Of a DNA stretch of 64,000 bases, positions 45,255-55,806 are shown piece by piece (within the stretch, counting starts at the first letter, position 1; every line of letters starts with the position of its first letter). Both the position numbers and the translations under genes were made by a program. The notes under the pieces are model-generated. The model did not search any database. It was given only the letters and a program-made list of their open reading frames with translations, and was not told the origin of the DNA. Source of the stretch: Granulosicoccaceae sp. 1_MG-2023 (GTDB taxonomy: Bacteria > Pseudomonadota > Gammaproteobacteria > Granulosicoccales > Granulosicoccaceae). The DNA lies in assembly GCA_030546905.1 (NCBI GenBank), contig JAUOPI010000007.1:1-64000 (forward strand). Reading direction: 5' to 3'.

Positions 45255-46190
45255 ATGATGCAAGGCGATGGAACACATGTTCCCGTTCTTTTGTCGGAGT
45301 CTGTTGAGGCTCTGGCGATCCACCCTGACGGAATCTATCTCGATGCAACATACGGGCGCGGCGGGCACAGTGATGCCATTTTGCGGGAGCTCGGTTCTGC
45401 GGGGCGCCTGATCTCCCTGGACCAGGATCCTCAGGCCGTGGCAGAAGCGCAAGTCCGGCACGGACACGATCCGCGCTTCAGCATTGTTCACACGAATTTT
45501 TCGGCACTGACCGATGTCTGTGAACAGCTCGGTGTTGCTGGCCGTATAAACGGCATTCTTTTGGATTTGGGTGTGTCTTCGCCGCAGCTTGATGCGGCGG
45601 AACGTGGTTTTAGTTTTACCAAAGAAGGGCCTTTGGATATGCGGATGAATCCGCAGGCGGGCGTCAGTGCCCGGCAATGGCTGGCAGAGGCAGAACTGCA
45701 GGACATGGTCAGAGTGTTTCGTGAGTACGGCGAAGAGCGTTATGCACCGCGGATTGCGCGGGCGATTATCCGTGCGCGCGAAGAACAGCCGATCGAGACG
45801 ACCTTGCAGCTGGCTTCCATTGTGCGCGACGCGCATCCGCGCTGGGAAAAAAACAAGCACCCGGCCACGCGTGTGTTCCAGGCTATCCGTATCCACGTCA
45901 ACGACGAGCTGGGTGTGTTACGGCGTGTGCTCTCTGATGCCGGTGACATGCTTGTCATTGGCGGTCGCTTGTCGGTGATCAGCTTTCATTCTCTGGAAGA
46001 CCGTTTGGTAAAGCGTTTTATCCGTACCGGTTTTGACGTGGTCGATCACCCCCGCCATCTGCCGCCGCCGACGGAGTCCCGGCATCCCTTCAAAGCAGTG
46101 GGCAAAGCTGTGTTTCCTTCCGAAGAAGAAACGGCGCGCAATATCCGTTCGCGCAGTGCTGTGTTGCGGGTGGCTGAGAAATGCGCCTGA
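45255..46190 (+). CDS. rsmH: 16S rRNA N4-methylcytidine-1402 methyltransferase RsmH (MraW)
   Basis: Methylates N4 of C1402 in 16S rRNA, the partner modification of RsmI, also encoded here. The 311-residue protein shows THVPVLLSESVEAL, the SAM loop DATYGRGGHSDAIL, GILLDLGVSSPQLD, RGFSFTKEGPLDMRM and ISFHSLEDRLVK. An adjacent ATG pair begins the gene; GGGG lies just upstream. It overlaps ftsL by 10 bp. Confidence 0.97.
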   Translation: MMQGDGTHVPVLLSESVEALAIHPDGIYLDATYGRGGHSDAILRELGSAGRLISLDQDPQAVAEAQVRHGHDPRFSIVHTNFSALTDVCEQLGVAGRINGILLDLGVSSPQLDAAERGFSFTKEGPLDMRMNPQAGVSARQWLAEAELQDMVRVFREYGEERYAPRIARAIIRAREEQPIETTLQLASIVRDAHPRWEKNKHPATRVFQAIRIHVNDELGVLRRVLSDAGDMLVIGGRLSVISFHSLEDRLVKRFIRTGFDVVDHPRHLPPPTESRHPFKAVGKAVFPSEEETARNIRSRSAVLRVAEKCA

Positions 46191-46459
46191 CCCGAACGCA
46201 TATTCTGATGATCGCCGCGCTGCTGATGCTTAACGTCTGCACGGCAATGGCTGTGGTCTACAGCAAGCACAAGTCGCGCGTCTACCACATCGAGCTCAGC
46301 GAGCTGCGTGAAGAGGCCGATGAGCTGGATGTGCAGTGGGGGCGTTTGCAGCTTGAAGAAGGTGCGTTGTCGGAATACGGCCGTATCGAACGGATTGCCA
46401 CTGAGAAGCTCGGTATGAAACGTCCGCCCGACGCCGAGATCAGGCTGGTGCTCGAATGA
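46181..46459 (+). CDS. ftsL: Cell division protein FtsL
   Basis: Small bitopic divisome protein that forms a complex with FtsB and FtsQ and activates FtsWI. The 92-residue protein has a membrane helix (residues ~8-28, ILMIAALLMLNVCTAMAVV) and a periplasmic leucine-zipper-like coiled coil (ELSELREEADELDVQWGRLQLEE). EYGRIERIATEKLGM precedes the C-terminal region. It overlaps rsmH upstream and ftsI downstream. Confidence 0.94.
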   Translation: MRLTRTHILMIAALLMLNVCTAMAVVYSKHKSRVYHIELSELREEADELDVQWGRLQLEEGALSEYGRIERIATEKLGMKRPPDAEIRLVLE

Positions 46460-48234
46460 GTACGAACCGGATTCTGCAGCGGGCCGCCGGACGCCGGCGT
46501 TTCGTGATGTTTGTTTTTGCCTGCCTCGGGCTGGCTGTGCTCGGCCGGGCGGCGTGGTTGCAAATCTGGCAGCACGGTTTTCTGCTCGGTCAGGCGCAGG
46601 CGCGCCAGCATCGTGTGATCGAGATTCCGGCTCACCGCGGCACTATTTTCGACCGCAATGGCGAGCCGCTGGCAGTCAGTACGCCGATCGATACGGTCTG
46701 GGCTGTGCCCGGTGATGTGCTGAAAACCTACGACGCCATGCAGGCTGCGACCGATCCTGAGGCAAGACAGGCCTATCAGGCACGCTGGGACGCGCTTGCT
46801 GAGGCTCTGTCCATGTCGCCGTCGGTACTGCACGAGCGGGTCAGTCAGTATCAGCAGCAAGGTCGTGCGTTTCAGTACCTGCGCCGCCATGTAACGCCGG
46901 CTGTGGCAGAGCAGGTCGCAGCCCAGCATATTCCCGGTGTTTCCCTGATGCGTGAGTACGCCCGCTACTATCCCAGTAGCGAGGCCAGTGCGCATATTGT
47001 CGGTTTTACCAATATCGATGATAAAGGCACTGAAGGGCTGGAGTTGGCTTATGACAGGAACTGGTTGGCCGGTCAGGCGGGTAAGCGCCGTATCGTGCGA
47101 GATCTGGCAGCGCGTGAAATCGAGAGCCTGGAGATTGTCCAACAAGCCAAGCCTGGTAAGGATTTGTATCTGAGCGTGGATCGGCGTCTGCAATATCAGG
47201 CTTTTCGTGCGCTCGATAAAGCGGTGAAGGAAGAGCAGGCCTCCAGCGGCTCACTGGTGTTGCTGGATGTGCAGAGCGGTGAAGTGCTGGCGATTGTCAA
47301 TTCGCCGTCCTATAACCCGAACAATACTGCCGAACGGCGCAGCGGCGTGAGCCGTAACCGCGCGGTGACGGACCAGTTCGAACCCGGTTCGACCATGAAG
47401 CCGTTCACTATTGCCGCCGCGCTTGAATCAGGCCGCTTTACACCGTCGGACATCATCTATACCTCACCCGGTTACTACAAGGTCGGGCGTTACGAAATCC
47501 GCGATACCCGTGACTACGGCTGGTTGGATCTGCGCGGCATTATCAAAAAATCAAGCAATGTCGGCGTTATCAAGGTTGCTCAGAAGCTTGAGCCGGAACA
47601 AATGTGGAGTGTGCTGGATCGTTTCGGATTCGGTCGTCCGCCGGGTAGTGAGTTTCCCGGTGAGGTGCCCGGCAAGCTGAACCATCCGACACTTTGGCAC
47701 AGCACCGAACAAACAACCCTGGCTTACGGCTACGGCCTAGCAACGTCGGCGCTGCAGCTGACGCACGCAGTCGCGGCAATTGCCAACGGTGGTGTGATGC
47801 AGCCGGTTTCCTTTCTCAAGCGTGACGAGCCGGTGCAGGGCGAACGGGTGCTGGATGAGTCGGTAGCGCGTCAGGTCGCCTCAATGATGGAGTCGGTGGT
47901 GAGCAAATCAGGTACCGGCTACCGCGCACGTGTACCGGGTTATCGCGTGGCCGGTAAAACCGGCACATCGTACAAATCCCATTCGGGCGGCTACAACGAA
48001 GAGCGTTATATCTCTTTATTTGCCGGCTTTGCTCCGGCCAGTGCGCCGCGCCTGGCGATGGTGGTGGTCATTCATGACCCGTCGGCCGGTCAGCATTACG
48101 GTGGGCAGGTTGCCGCGCCTGTATTTTCAGAAGTGATGGGTAATGCGCTGCGGGTGCTGGGTGTTAAGCCCGATGACTGGGATTCGCTTGCGGCGCGGGT
48201 GCGTGATGAAGTGACATTGGAGGACGCTCTCTGA
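46456..48234 (+). CDS. ftsI: Septal peptidoglycan transpeptidase FtsI (PBP3)
   Basis: Class B penicillin-binding protein that cross-links septal peptidoglycan together with FtsW. The 592-residue protein has one N-terminal membrane helix (~residues 17-35) and the PBP dimerisation domain with AHRGTIFDRNGEPLAVS. Catalytic motifs are Ser312-x-x-Lys315 (GSTMK), Ser366-Ser-Asn368 and Lys501-Thr-Gly503. Beta-lactams such as aztreonam target this enzyme in relatives. The stop overlaps murE. Confidence 0.97.
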   Translation: MSTNRILQRAAGRRRFVMFVFACLGLAVLGRAAWLQIWQHGFLLGQAQARQHRVIEIPAHRGTIFDRNGEPLAVSTPIDTVWAVPGDVLKTYDAMQAATDPEARQAYQARWDALAEALSMSPSVLHERVSQYQQQGRAFQYLRRHVTPAVAEQVAAQHIPGVSLMREYARYYPSSEASAHIVGFTNIDDKGTEGLELAYDRNWLAGQAGKRRIVRDLAAREIESLEIVQQAKPGKDLYLSVDRRLQYQAFRALDKAVKEEQASSGSLVLLDVQSGEVLAIVNSPSYNPNNTAERRSGVSRNRAVTDQFEPGSTMKPFTIAAALESGRFTPSDIIYTSPGYYKVGRYEIRDTRDYGWLDLRGIIKKSSNVGVIKVAQKLEPEQMWSVLDRFGFGRPPGSEFPGEVPGKLNHPTLWHSTEQTTLAYGYGLATSALQLTHAVAAIANGGVMQPVSFLKRDEPVQGERVLDESVARQVASMMESVVSKSGTGYRARVPGYRVAGKTGTSYKSHSGGYNEERYISLFAGFAPASAPRLAMVVVIHDPSAGQHYGGQVAAPVFSEVMGNALRVLGVKPDDWDSLAARVRDEVTLEDAL

Positions 48235-49733
48235 TGCCGGCCCGGAAACTCCCTGTCATCACACTCAGCGATCTACTGGCCGGCTTCGCCGGTTCTCAGA
48301 CGCTGCCGGATCTGCCTGTTGAGGGAATCTCGCTGGACAGCCGTCGCTGCCGTAGTGGTTACGTTTATTTCGCTTTGCAGGGGCATGCTGTGCATGGCTT
48401 GCAGTATGCGGAATCGGCTGTGGACAATGGTGCAGTTGCCGTGGTTGCGGATGCCGCCGATGCTGAGCAGGTGCAAGCCCTTCAGCAAGCCCGTCCCGGG
48501 CTCGTGGTGGTATTGCTTGAAAAACTCCGTCAGCGTTTGGGTGAAATCGCGGCACACTATTACGGCAATGATGCCGATGCCGTTTCCATGATTGGCGTGA
48601 CCGGTACCGACGGTAAAACCTCGGTAAGTCAGTTTATCGCCTACGGCCTGCATTCTTTGGGCTATCAGTCGGCGGTGGTTGGTACCAATGGTTGGGGTAT
48701 GTACGGCAATTTACAGGAAGCCGCGCTGACCACGCCCGATGCGATTACGTTGCAGGAGCAGATCGCTGCGTTACGCAAAGCCGGTGCCACTCATATCTGC
48801 ATGGAAGTGTCCAGTCACGCGCTTGAGCAATACCGTTGCAGCGGGATTAACTTCCGGGTGGTGGTGTTGACCAATCTCAGCAGCGATCACCTCGATTATC
48901 ACAAGACCACCGAAGCCTACGCCCGCGCCAAATCGACGCTGTTTCATCTCGGCCGGCCCGATGCTGCTGTGATTAATGCCGATGACGATCTTGGTCAGCA
49001 GCTACTGGTCAGTTCAATCGCCGCAAACCGCCTGATCAGTTACGGCGCCTCAACCGGTGCGACGCTTAATCTGAACACCTTTGAACAAGCGGCGGCAGGC
49101 TTGCAGTTGTCGTTCACTGCAGGTGATGCAGAGTTGCATGTGAAGACGGGGTTGATCGGCGCTTTCAATGCAGAAAATGTACTGGCTGCTGTCGGTGCAT
49201 TGATGGGGCTGGGCTTAAGCGCGGCTGACGCTGCCAAAGCAATGCAAGCCGTGCCTGCCGTCACCGGGCGCATGGAGCTGTTTACGCTGGATAACAATGT
49301 CACCGCTGTGGTGGATTTTGCGCACACGGCCAAGGCGCTTGAATCAGCGCTGAAAGCGGTGAAGGGCGCGTGTGCCGGTGATGTCTGGGTGGTGTTCGGC
49401 TGCGGCGGCGACCGTGACCGCAGCAAACGCCCGGCAATGACCGGTGTCGCGGCCGCATTGGCCGACCGGCTGGTACTGACTACGGATAATCCGCGTGGGG
49501 AAGATCCTCAGCAGATTTTTAAGGACATGCTGGCCGGCTTGCCCGAAGCGGCGAATGCCAAGGTCATTGCAGACCGCGCTGAGGCCATTTCCCATGCCTT
49601 GCAAAATGCCAGGTCCGGTGATGTTGTGCTGATCGCCGGCAAAGGTCATGAGGCATACCAGATTGTCGGTGCAGAGAAGCGACCGTTCCGGGATCAGGAT
49701 GTGGTCATGTCAAGCGGCAGGGTGGTCTCATGA
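48234..49733 (+). CDS. murE: UDP-MurNAc-tripeptide synthetase MurE (meso-DAP adding)
   Basis: Adds meso-diaminopimelate to UDP-MurNAc-L-Ala-D-Glu. The 499-residue Mur ligase has the ATP loop GVTGTDGKTS, the central domain, and the DAP-specificity motif DNPRGEDP, which supports meso-DAP over Lys. The N-terminus reads ITLSDLLAGFA. This agrees with dapA elsewhere in the window. It is 4 bp overlapped by murF. Confidence 0.97.
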   Translation: MPARKLPVITLSDLLAGFAGSQTLPDLPVEGISLDSRRCRSGYVYFALQGHAVHGLQYAESAVDNGAVAVVADAADAEQVQALQQARPGLVVVLLEKLRQRLGEIAAHYYGNDADAVSMIGVTGTDGKTSVSQFIAYGLHSLGYQSAVVGTNGWGMYGNLQEAALTTPDAITLQEQIAALRKAGATHICMEVSSHALEQYRCSGINFRVVVLTNLSSDHLDYHKTTEAYARAKSTLFHLGRPDAAVINADDDLGQQLLVSSIAANRLISYGASTGATLNLNTFEQAAAGLQLSFTAGDAELHVKTGLIGAFNAENVLAAVGALMGLGLSAADAAKAMQAVPAVTGRMELFTLDNNVTAVVDFAHTAKALESALKAVKGACAGDVWVVFGCGGDRDRSKRPAMTGVAAALADRLVLTTDNPRGEDPQQIFKDMLAGLPEAANAKVIADRAEAISHALQNARSGDVVLIAGKGHEAYQIVGAEKRPFRDQDVVMSSGRVVS

Positions 49734-51091
49734 TTTCGGCCAGACTTAGCGATCTTCTGACGGCAGTGGCCGGCGCCGGTTCGCCGCAGACGGATACCGA
49801 ATTCAGCGGCGTCAGTATTGATACCCGCACCTTGTCGCCCGGCAACCTTTATGTCGCGATACGCGGCGAGCGTTTTGACGGACACGATTTCATCGGGCAG
49901 GCAGTCGCCGCCGGTGCAGCGGCCGTGGTGGCGGATAAGCCCTGTGAGTGTGATTGCCCGGTTGTGCTGGTCAGTAATACACGTCAGGCACTGCGCGACA
50001 TTGCCGCTTGGTGGCGCGATCAGGTCAATCCGATGGTGGTGGCTGTGACCGGCAGTAACGGAAAAACCACGACCAAAGAAATCCTCCGGCAGGTGCTGTC
50101 CTTAAGCGGGAAAACCCTGGCAACGCAGGGCAATCTTAACAACGATATCGGCGTACCACTGACCTTGCTGCAGCTCAGTGGCGAGGATCGTTACGCGGTC
50201 ATCGAGATTGGTGCGAACCATCCGCGCGAGATCGCGGGCATTGTTACCGGGGTCCGTCCCGATGTGGCAGTGATCACGATGATCGGCCCATCGCACCTGG
50301 AAGGTTTCGGCTCACTGCAGGGCGTTGCTCAGGCAAAGTCCGAAATCTTCAGCTGTTTCAACGGGAAAGGTACGGCTGTAGTTCCGGCGGCGGACCCGTT
50401 TTGCGATCGTCTTGTTGCTGCCGCCGGTTCTGCCACAGTGCGGTCCTTCGGTGAGCTGGCCGGCGCTGATGTGCGTGGTGTGAACGCCGCGCAAACTTAC
50501 CGCATTGAATCTGCGCAGGGTCAGGGTGAGCTGTGTTTCAAATTGCAAGGCCGGCACAATCGCTATAATGCGCTGGCCGCCGCGGCGGCGGCTCTGGCCT
50601 GCGGTGTGAGTTTCGAATCCGTGCTGCAGGGGCTGGCCTTGGTTGAGCCGGTCAAGGGACGTTTGCAGGAGCGCACAGAGATCCGCGATTACCAGCTTAT
50701 CGACGATAGCTATAACGCCAACCCGGCCTCTTTTCATGCTGCGATTGATACCTTGTGCGAGGCGCAAGGTGAGACCCGTTGTCTTGTGATGGGCGATATG
50801 GGCGAGCTGGGCGGAGATGAAAAGGCGGTACATGAAGAAGTCGGGCGTTACGCAAAAACGCAAGGCGTGGATTATTTACTGACGCTTGGGCGCTGGTCTT
50901 CAGCAGCCGCCGAGGCGTTTGGCGACAACGCGGCACATGCCGAATCAATGGAACAACTGGTGGAAGAGTTTATGCGTGCGGTCCCGCAAGGTACCCGGGT
51001 AGTCGTGAAGGGATCGCGGTTTATGCGCATGGAAGGCTTTATCGAATTGCTGGCGCAGAGACAGCAGGCAGCCGGAGGGCAGGGACAATGA
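49730..51091 (+). CDS. murF: UDP-MurNAc-tripeptide--D-alanyl-D-alanine ligase MurF
   Basis: Adds the D-Ala-D-Ala dipeptide made by Ddl, completing the UDP-MurNAc-pentapeptide. The 453-residue protein contains [42 protein letters not shown] and [10 protein letters not shown], all signature elements of MurF. It overlaps murE and mraY by 4 bp each. Confidence 0.97.
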   Translation: MISARLSDLLTAVAGAGSPQTDTEFSGVSIDTRTLSPGNLYVAIRGERFDGHDFIGQAVAAGAAAVVADKPCECDCPVVLVSNTRQALRDIAAWWRDQVNPMVVAVTGSNGKTTTKEILRQVLSLSGKTLATQGNLNNDIGVPLTLLQLSGEDRYAVIEIGANHPREIAGIVTGVRPDVAVITMIGPSHLEGFGSLQGVAQAKSEIFSCFNGKGTAVVPAADPFCDRLVAAAGSATVRSFGELAGADVRGVNAAQTYRIESAQGQGELCFKLQGRHNRYNALAAAAAALACGVSFESVLQGLALVEPVKGRLQERTEIRDYQLIDDSYNANPASFHAAIDTLCEAQGETRCLVMGDMGELGGDEKAVHEEVGRYAKTQGVDYLLTLGRWSSAAAEAFGDNAAHAESMEQLVEEFMRAVPQGTRVVVKGSRFMRMEGFIELLAQRQQAAGGQGQ

Positions 51092-52170
51092 TGCTGTTGC
51101 TGGCTGACTGGCTGTCCTCGCTTAACGACGGCGTTCTTGTTGTTCGCTATATCACCCTGCGGGTGATTCTGTCGGCGCTGTCGGCTTTGTTGATATGTCT
51201 GGTTTTCGGGCCATCACTGATCCGCAAACTCAGCGAAGCGCGGATCGGGCAAAGTGTGCGTGACGACGGGCCGCAAACGCATTTATCCAAGGCCGGCACG
51301 CCGACCATGGGCGGTGCGATGATTATTCTGGCTGTCGGTGTCAGTACCTTGCTCTGGTCTGACCTGAGTGTGCGCTATGTCTGGGTTGTCTTGTTTGTGA
51401 CCCTGGCGCATGGCGCTATTGGCTGGATTGACGACTACCGCAAGGTGATGAAGCGCAATTCAGATGGCTTGCCCGCAAAGCAAAAATTCTTCTGGCAATC
51501 GGTGGTTGCGCTGCTGACTGCGGTTTATGTCTATGCCACACATGGCAGTGACGGCGAGATCAGTCAGGTCGTACCTTTTGTCAAAGATGTGTCGATTTAT
51601 CTGGGACTGTTTTTTATTCCCGTCTGTTATTTCTTCATTGTCGGTTTCAGCAACGCGGTAAACCTCACCGACGGCTTGGACGGCCTGGCCATCCTGCCGA
51701 CTGTGATGGTCAGTGCGGCACTGGGGATAATTGCGTACCTCAGCGGGCACGCTGTATTTTCTGAGTATTTGTCCATCCCCTCTATTCATGGCGTCGGTGA
51801 ACTGTCGGTTTTCTGCGGCGCGCTGGCCGGCGCAGGGCTTGGCTTTCTCTGGTTTAACACCTATCCGGCGCAGGTCTTTATGGGCGATGTGGGCGCGTTG
51901 GCTTTAGGCGCGGCGCTGGGCATCGTTGCGGTTTTGATCGGGCAGGGCCTGGTGTTGGTGATTATGGGCGGCGTATTTGTGATGGAGACTGTCTCGGTCA
52001 TCCTGCAGGTCGCTTCATTCAAACTAACCGGCCGGCGGATTTTCCGCATGGCGCCCTTGCATCATCATTTCGAGTTGAAAGGTTGGCCTGAACCACGGGT
52101 GATCGTCCGATTCTGGATTATTACGGTGATTCTGGTGCTGATCGGTTTGTCATCGCTAAAAATACGTTGA
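51088..52170 (+). CDS. mraY: Phospho-MurNAc-pentapeptide translocase MraY
   Basis: Integral membrane enzyme that joins UDP-MurNAc-pentapeptide to undecaprenyl phosphate, making lipid I. The 360-residue protein has about ten helices and the conserved [59 protein letters not shown] and the HHHFE segment with the catalytic His cluster near the C-terminus. The murD start overlaps its stop. Confidence 0.97.
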   Translation: MMLLLADWLSSLNDGVLVVRYITLRVILSALSALLICLVFGPSLIRKLSEARIGQSVRDDGPQTHLSKAGTPTMGGAMIILAVGVSTLLWSDLSVRYVWVVLFVTLAHGAIGWIDDYRKVMKRNSDGLPAKQKFFWQSVVALLTAVYVYATHGSDGEISQVVPFVKDVSIYLGLFFIPVCYFFIVGFSNAVNLTDGLDGLAILPTVMVSAALGIIAYLSGHAVFSEYLSIPSIHGVGELSVFCGALAGAGLGFLWFNTYPAQVFMGDVGALALGAALGIVAVLIGQGLVLVIMGGVFVMETVSVILQVASFKLTGRRIFRMAPLHHHFELKGWPEPRVIVRFWIITVILVLIGLSSLKIR

Positions 52171-53519
52171 GAAAACACGTGGAGCTTCAGGGAAAAAACA
52201 TACTGATTGTCGGACTGGGTAAAACCGGCGTTTCGGTCGCACGCTATTTGCGCAAGCACGGCTTGCCTTTTGCGGTGGCTGACAGCCGCGAAAAGCCGCC
52301 CGGTCTGGTGGATTTTCTCTCTGAGTTCCCCGGTGTCAAAGTTCAAACACGCTTTGATGAGAAGTTTTTCCGCAAACATGATGTGCTGGTGGTCAGTCCC
52401 GGTGTGCCGGTCAGCGAGCCGGCCATAGTCTCGGCCGCCAAAGCCGGTGCGGCAGTGATCGGCGATATCGAGTTGTTTGCCAGGGTTGTGAGCAAGCCGG
52501 TTATTGCGGTGACCGGCTCCAATGGGAAGAGCACGGTCGTATCCATGCTCGGTTCAATGGCGGCCGCCGCCGGTGTCAGTGCCAAAGTCTGCGGCAACTT
52601 CGGTGATCCGGTGCTGGATTTCGCCGATGACAGTTCGCTGGATCTGTACATCCTTGAGCTGTCCAGCTTTCAGCTTGAAACGCTGTATTCCTTGCGGCCG
52701 AAGGCGGCCTGCATTCTGAATATTTCCGAAGATCACATGGACCGTTATGCCGGCCTGAAGGAATACATTGAAGCCAAACAGCGTGTTTACACTAATGCAA
52801 GCTGTGTGGTGGTAAACCGGGACGACAAGCGTACCTGGCCGGTGGTCAACGATACCCAGGTCCGTACCGTCTATTTCGGCGATGGCGAGCCGTTGCAGAA
52901 AGACGTCTTCGGCGTCGCGCAGCACGACGGTGCTGACTGGTTGATGCTGGGGCAACAGCCCCTGATGGCCGTGGCGGAGTTGAAGGTGCCGGGTTCGCAG
53001 AACGTGGCTAACGCGCTGGCGGCTTTTGCGCTGGGGCGCGAAGCGGGTTTTACAGTCGAACAGATGGCGGCGGGCTTGCGTTCATTTGTCGGGCTTCCGC
53101 ACCGGGTGGAATTTGTTGTCGAACGTCGTGGTGTTCGTTGGTTTAACGATTCCAAAGGCACTAATGTCGGCGCCACGGTAAAAGCGGTCGAAGGCCTTGG
53201 TGCGCCGGTTGTCCTGATTGCCGGCGGTGTCGGCAAGGGTGCCGATTTTTCGCCCCTGGCGGCGATCGCATCAAAGTGTATCAAGGCTGCGGTTCTGATC
53301 GGCCGGGACGCGAATATGATCGCCGAAGTCCTGCGTGAGGTCGGTGTGCCGGTGATGTTCGCCAGCACCATGGCTGAAGCGGTTTGTGATGCGGCGGATC
53401 TGGCCATTGAAGGGGACGTGGTACTGCTGTCGCCGGCCTGCTCCAGCTTCGACATGTTCCGTAGTTATGAAGAGCGCGGCGAAATTTTCGTCAAGGAAGT
53501 GATGAGGGAAGTGGCATGA
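52167..53519 (+). CDS. murD: UDP-N-acetylmuramoyl-L-alanine--D-glutamate ligase MurD
   Basis: Adds D-glutamate to UDP-MurNAc-L-Ala. The 450-residue protein has an N-terminal Rossmann segment ([17 protein letters not shown]), the ATP loop [18 protein letters not shown], and [11 protein letters not shown] near residue 330. The start is either TTG at 52167, overlapping the mraY stop, or GTG at 52179 (VELQGKN); neither has a strong Shine-Dalgarno, and translational coupling to mraY is likely. Confidence 0.96.
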   Translation: MRKHVELQGKNILIVGLGKTGVSVARYLRKHGLPFAVADSREKPPGLVDFLSEFPGVKVQTRFDEKFFRKHDVLVVSPGVPVSEPAIVSAAKAGAAVIGDIELFARVVSKPVIAVTGSNGKSTVVSMLGSMAAAAGVSAKVCGNFGDPVLDFADDSSLDLYILELSSFQLETLYSLRPKAACILNISEDHMDRYAGLKEYIEAKQRVYTNASCVVVNRDDKRTWPVVNDTQVRTVYFGDGEPLQKDVFGVAQHDGADWLMLGQQPLMAVAELKVPGSQNVANALAAFALGREAGFTVEQMAAGLRSFVGLPHRVEFVVERRGVRWFNDSKGTNVGATVKAVEGLGAPVVLIAGGVGKGADFSPLAAIASKCIKAAVLIGRDANMIAEVLREVGVPVMFASTMAEAVCDAADLAIEGDVVLLSPACSSFDMFRSYEERGEIFVKEVMREVA

Positions 53520-54745
53520 AAGCCTATATCGCTTCGCGCCTGAAAATTCCTGTTATCACGCTGAAGTCGGATAGCCGTTCAGGTAGTGCCACGCTTGGCC
53601 TGATTGACTGGCCCTTGTTGTGTGCGCTGGCAGCCATTGCCTTGCTGGGCATAGTGATGGTGTTGTCGGCCTCAATGCCGTTTGCCGAGAAAAACTATAA
53701 CGATCCCTTTTACTTCACATTGCGTCAGCTGATCATGCTGACTGCCGGGGTCTATCTTGCGCTTTATATCGCGCGCACGCCGGTGGACCAGTGGGAGCGC
53801 TGGGGACCGCTGCTGCTTGTGTTTGCAATATTGCTGCTGATTCTTGTGCTTATTCCGGGCATCGGGCGTGAGGTCAACGGTAGCCGCCGTTGGCTTAACT
53901 TCGGTTTTGTCACTGTGCAGGTCTCGGAGGCGGTCAAGCTGTTTATCATCGTCTATCTGGCCGGCTATCTGGTGCGCCGGAGCGAGAAAGTCAAAAAAGA
54001 CTTCGGCGCGTTTCTGCGGCCGCTGGTATTGATTTGTATGGTCGGCGCTTTGTTGATGCTGGAGCCCGACTTCGGGGCCACGGTTGTGATCGTCGTGACA
54101 TCGATGGGCATGCTGTTTGTCGGTGGTGTGCGCTTTACCCAGTTTCTGGCGCTGATCAGTTCGTTTTTACTGGTCGGTGTGCTGGCGATCTATATGTCGC
54201 CGTACCGTATGCGCCGTTTTACCAGTTTTCTCGATCCCTGGGCTGACCCCTTCAACGATGGTTTTCAGCTCTCCCAATCGTTGATCGCAATCGGTTCCGG
54301 CTCATGGAAAGGCGCGGGCCTGGGCAATAGCGTGCAGAAGCTTTTCTACCTGCCTGAATCCCATACGGATTTCGTGTTTGCGGTATTCGCAGAAGAAACC
54401 GGTTTGTTCGGCGTTACCTTGCTGGTGTCGTTGTTTGCTTTTGTGGTCTGGCGTTGTTTCCGCATCGCCGCACGCGCTGAGTCTGTCGGCAACCAGTTTG
54501 CCGGTTATGTGGCACTGGGTATCGGCATCTGGATCGGTCTTCAGGCCTTTATCAATATCGGCGTGAATATGGGCATGTTGCCAACCAAAGGAATTACCTT
54601 GCCGCTGGTCAGTTACGGCGGCAGTAGTGTGATCATCACCTGTGTGGCTTTTGCTTTGTTGTGCCGGATTGAATTCGAGACGCGTCGTCTGATGGCAAGT
54701 CAGCTGCGTCGCCGTCAGAGTCAGGCGGCCGGAGAGATGCTATGA
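53516..54745 (+). CDS. ftsW: Septal glycan polymerase FtsW
   Basis: SEDS-family glycosyltransferase that polymerises septal glycan with FtsI. The 409-residue protein has about ten membrane helices; SEDS landmarks are GREVNGSRRWLNFGFVTVQVSEAVKLF, MLEPDFGATVVIVVTSMGMLF, FQLSQSLIAIGSG, LPESHTDFVFAVFAEETG and the C-terminal LPLVSYGGSS. It overlaps murD and murG by 4 bp each. Confidence 0.97.
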   Translation: MKAYIASRLKIPVITLKSDSRSGSATLGLIDWPLLCALAAIALLGIVMVLSASMPFAEKNYNDPFYFTLRQLIMLTAGVYLALYIARTPVDQWERWGPLLLVFAILLLILVLIPGIGREVNGSRRWLNFGFVTVQVSEAVKLFIIVYLAGYLVRRSEKVKKDFGAFLRPLVLICMVGALLMLEPDFGATVVIVVTSMGMLFVGGVRFTQFLALISSFLLVGVLAIYMSPYRMRRFTSFLDPWADPFNDGFQLSQSLIAIGSGSWKGAGLGNSVQKLFYLPESHTDFVFAVFAEETGLFGVTLLVSLFAFVVWRCFRIAARAESVGNQFAGYVALGIGIWIGLQAFINIGVNMGMLPTKGITLPLVSYGGSSVIITCVAFALLCRIEFETRRLMASQLRRRQSQAAGEML

Positions 54746-55806
54746 GTGCGCGTCCGGTGATGATTGCGGCGGGCGGTACCGGCGGACATGTGTTTCCGGC
54801 GCTGGTGGTGGCCGATTCCCTGCGAGAAAAGGGGATTCCGGTGATCTGGGTCGGTACGCAACGGGGTATAGAAAGTCGCGTTGTGCCGGCAGCCGGTCTG
54901 CCCATCGAATGGATGAAAGTGGCCGGTCTGCGCGGCAAAAATCCGCTGGCCTTGATAAAAGGCCTGTTCGGACTTGGCGGTGCACTGCTGCGGGCGTTTC
55001 GGCTGATACGCAAACACCGGCCCCGTGCGGTGCTGGGGATGGGCGGCTTTGTTACCGGCCCTGTCGGGCTGATGGCCAGACTTACCGGCACGCCGCTGGT
55101 GTTACACGAACAGAATGCGCTGCCGGGCATGACGAATAAAATCCTGTCGCGTGTTGCCAACCGCGTACTGGCGGCTTTCCCGGGCGCCTTGCCCGGAGCG
55201 CTGGTGGTCGGTAATCCGGTGCGTCAGGAAATTCTCGATTTGTCGGCAGATACGCCGTCTTCGCCGGAGGCCGCGCTGCGGGTTCTGGTTGTCGGTGGCA
55301 GTTTGGGGGCGCGGTTTTTCAATGAAACCCTGCCGTATGCGTTTGCCGCCGCAGCCTTGCCGTCACTCAAGGTCCGGCACCAGTGTGGTCGCGACCGCAA
55401 AGACGCCACAGAGCAGGCCTATCAGCAGGCCGGTTGTCAATGTGATGTCTCGGTTGAAGAGTTTATTGATGATATGGCGCAAGCCTATGCCGGTGCCGAT
55501 CTTGTGATTTGCCGGGCCGGTGCGATGACCGTGTCGGAGTTGGCCGTCGCCGGCAAGCCGGCCTTGTTTGTGCCGTTTCCTTTTGCCGTCGATGATCATC
55601 AGACCCATAACGCAGGCTTTCTCGCTGAGGCCGGTGCCGCGGTGGTATTACAGGAGTCCGGTGCCACGGTTGAGCGTTTGGCTGACGAAATAAAACAGCT
55701 TGCCGAGCGCGGTCGTTTGCAGGAAATGAGCGCGAATGCGCGCCGTGTAGCGGTGCGTGATGCGACAGATAAAGTAGTGGATCAGATTATTGGAGTTGCG
55801 CGATGA
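54742..55806 (+). CDS. murG: Undecaprenyldiphospho-muramoylpentapeptide GlcNAc transferase MurG
   Basis: Peripheral membrane enzyme that adds GlcNAc to lipid I, forming lipid II. The 354-residue GT-B protein has the acceptor loop [40 protein letters not shown] and the donor-side [34 protein letters not shown], the UDP-GlcNAc binding site. It overlaps ftsW and murC. Confidence 0.97.
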   Translation: MSARPVMIAAGGTGGHVFPALVVADSLREKGIPVIWVGTQRGIESRVVPAAGLPIEWMKVAGLRGKNPLALIKGLFGLGGALLRAFRLIRKHRPRAVLGMGGFVTGPVGLMARLTGTPLVLHEQNALPGMTNKILSRVANRVLAAFPGALPGALVVGNPVRQEILDLSADTPSSPEAALRVLVVGGSLGARFFNETLPYAFAAAALPSLKVRHQCGRDRKDATEQAYQQAGCQCDVSVEEFIDDMAQAYAGADLVICRAGAMTVSELAVAGKPALFVPFPFAVDDHQTHNAGFLAEAGAAVVLQESGATVERLADEIKQLAERGRLQEMSANARRVAVRDATDKVVDQIIGVAR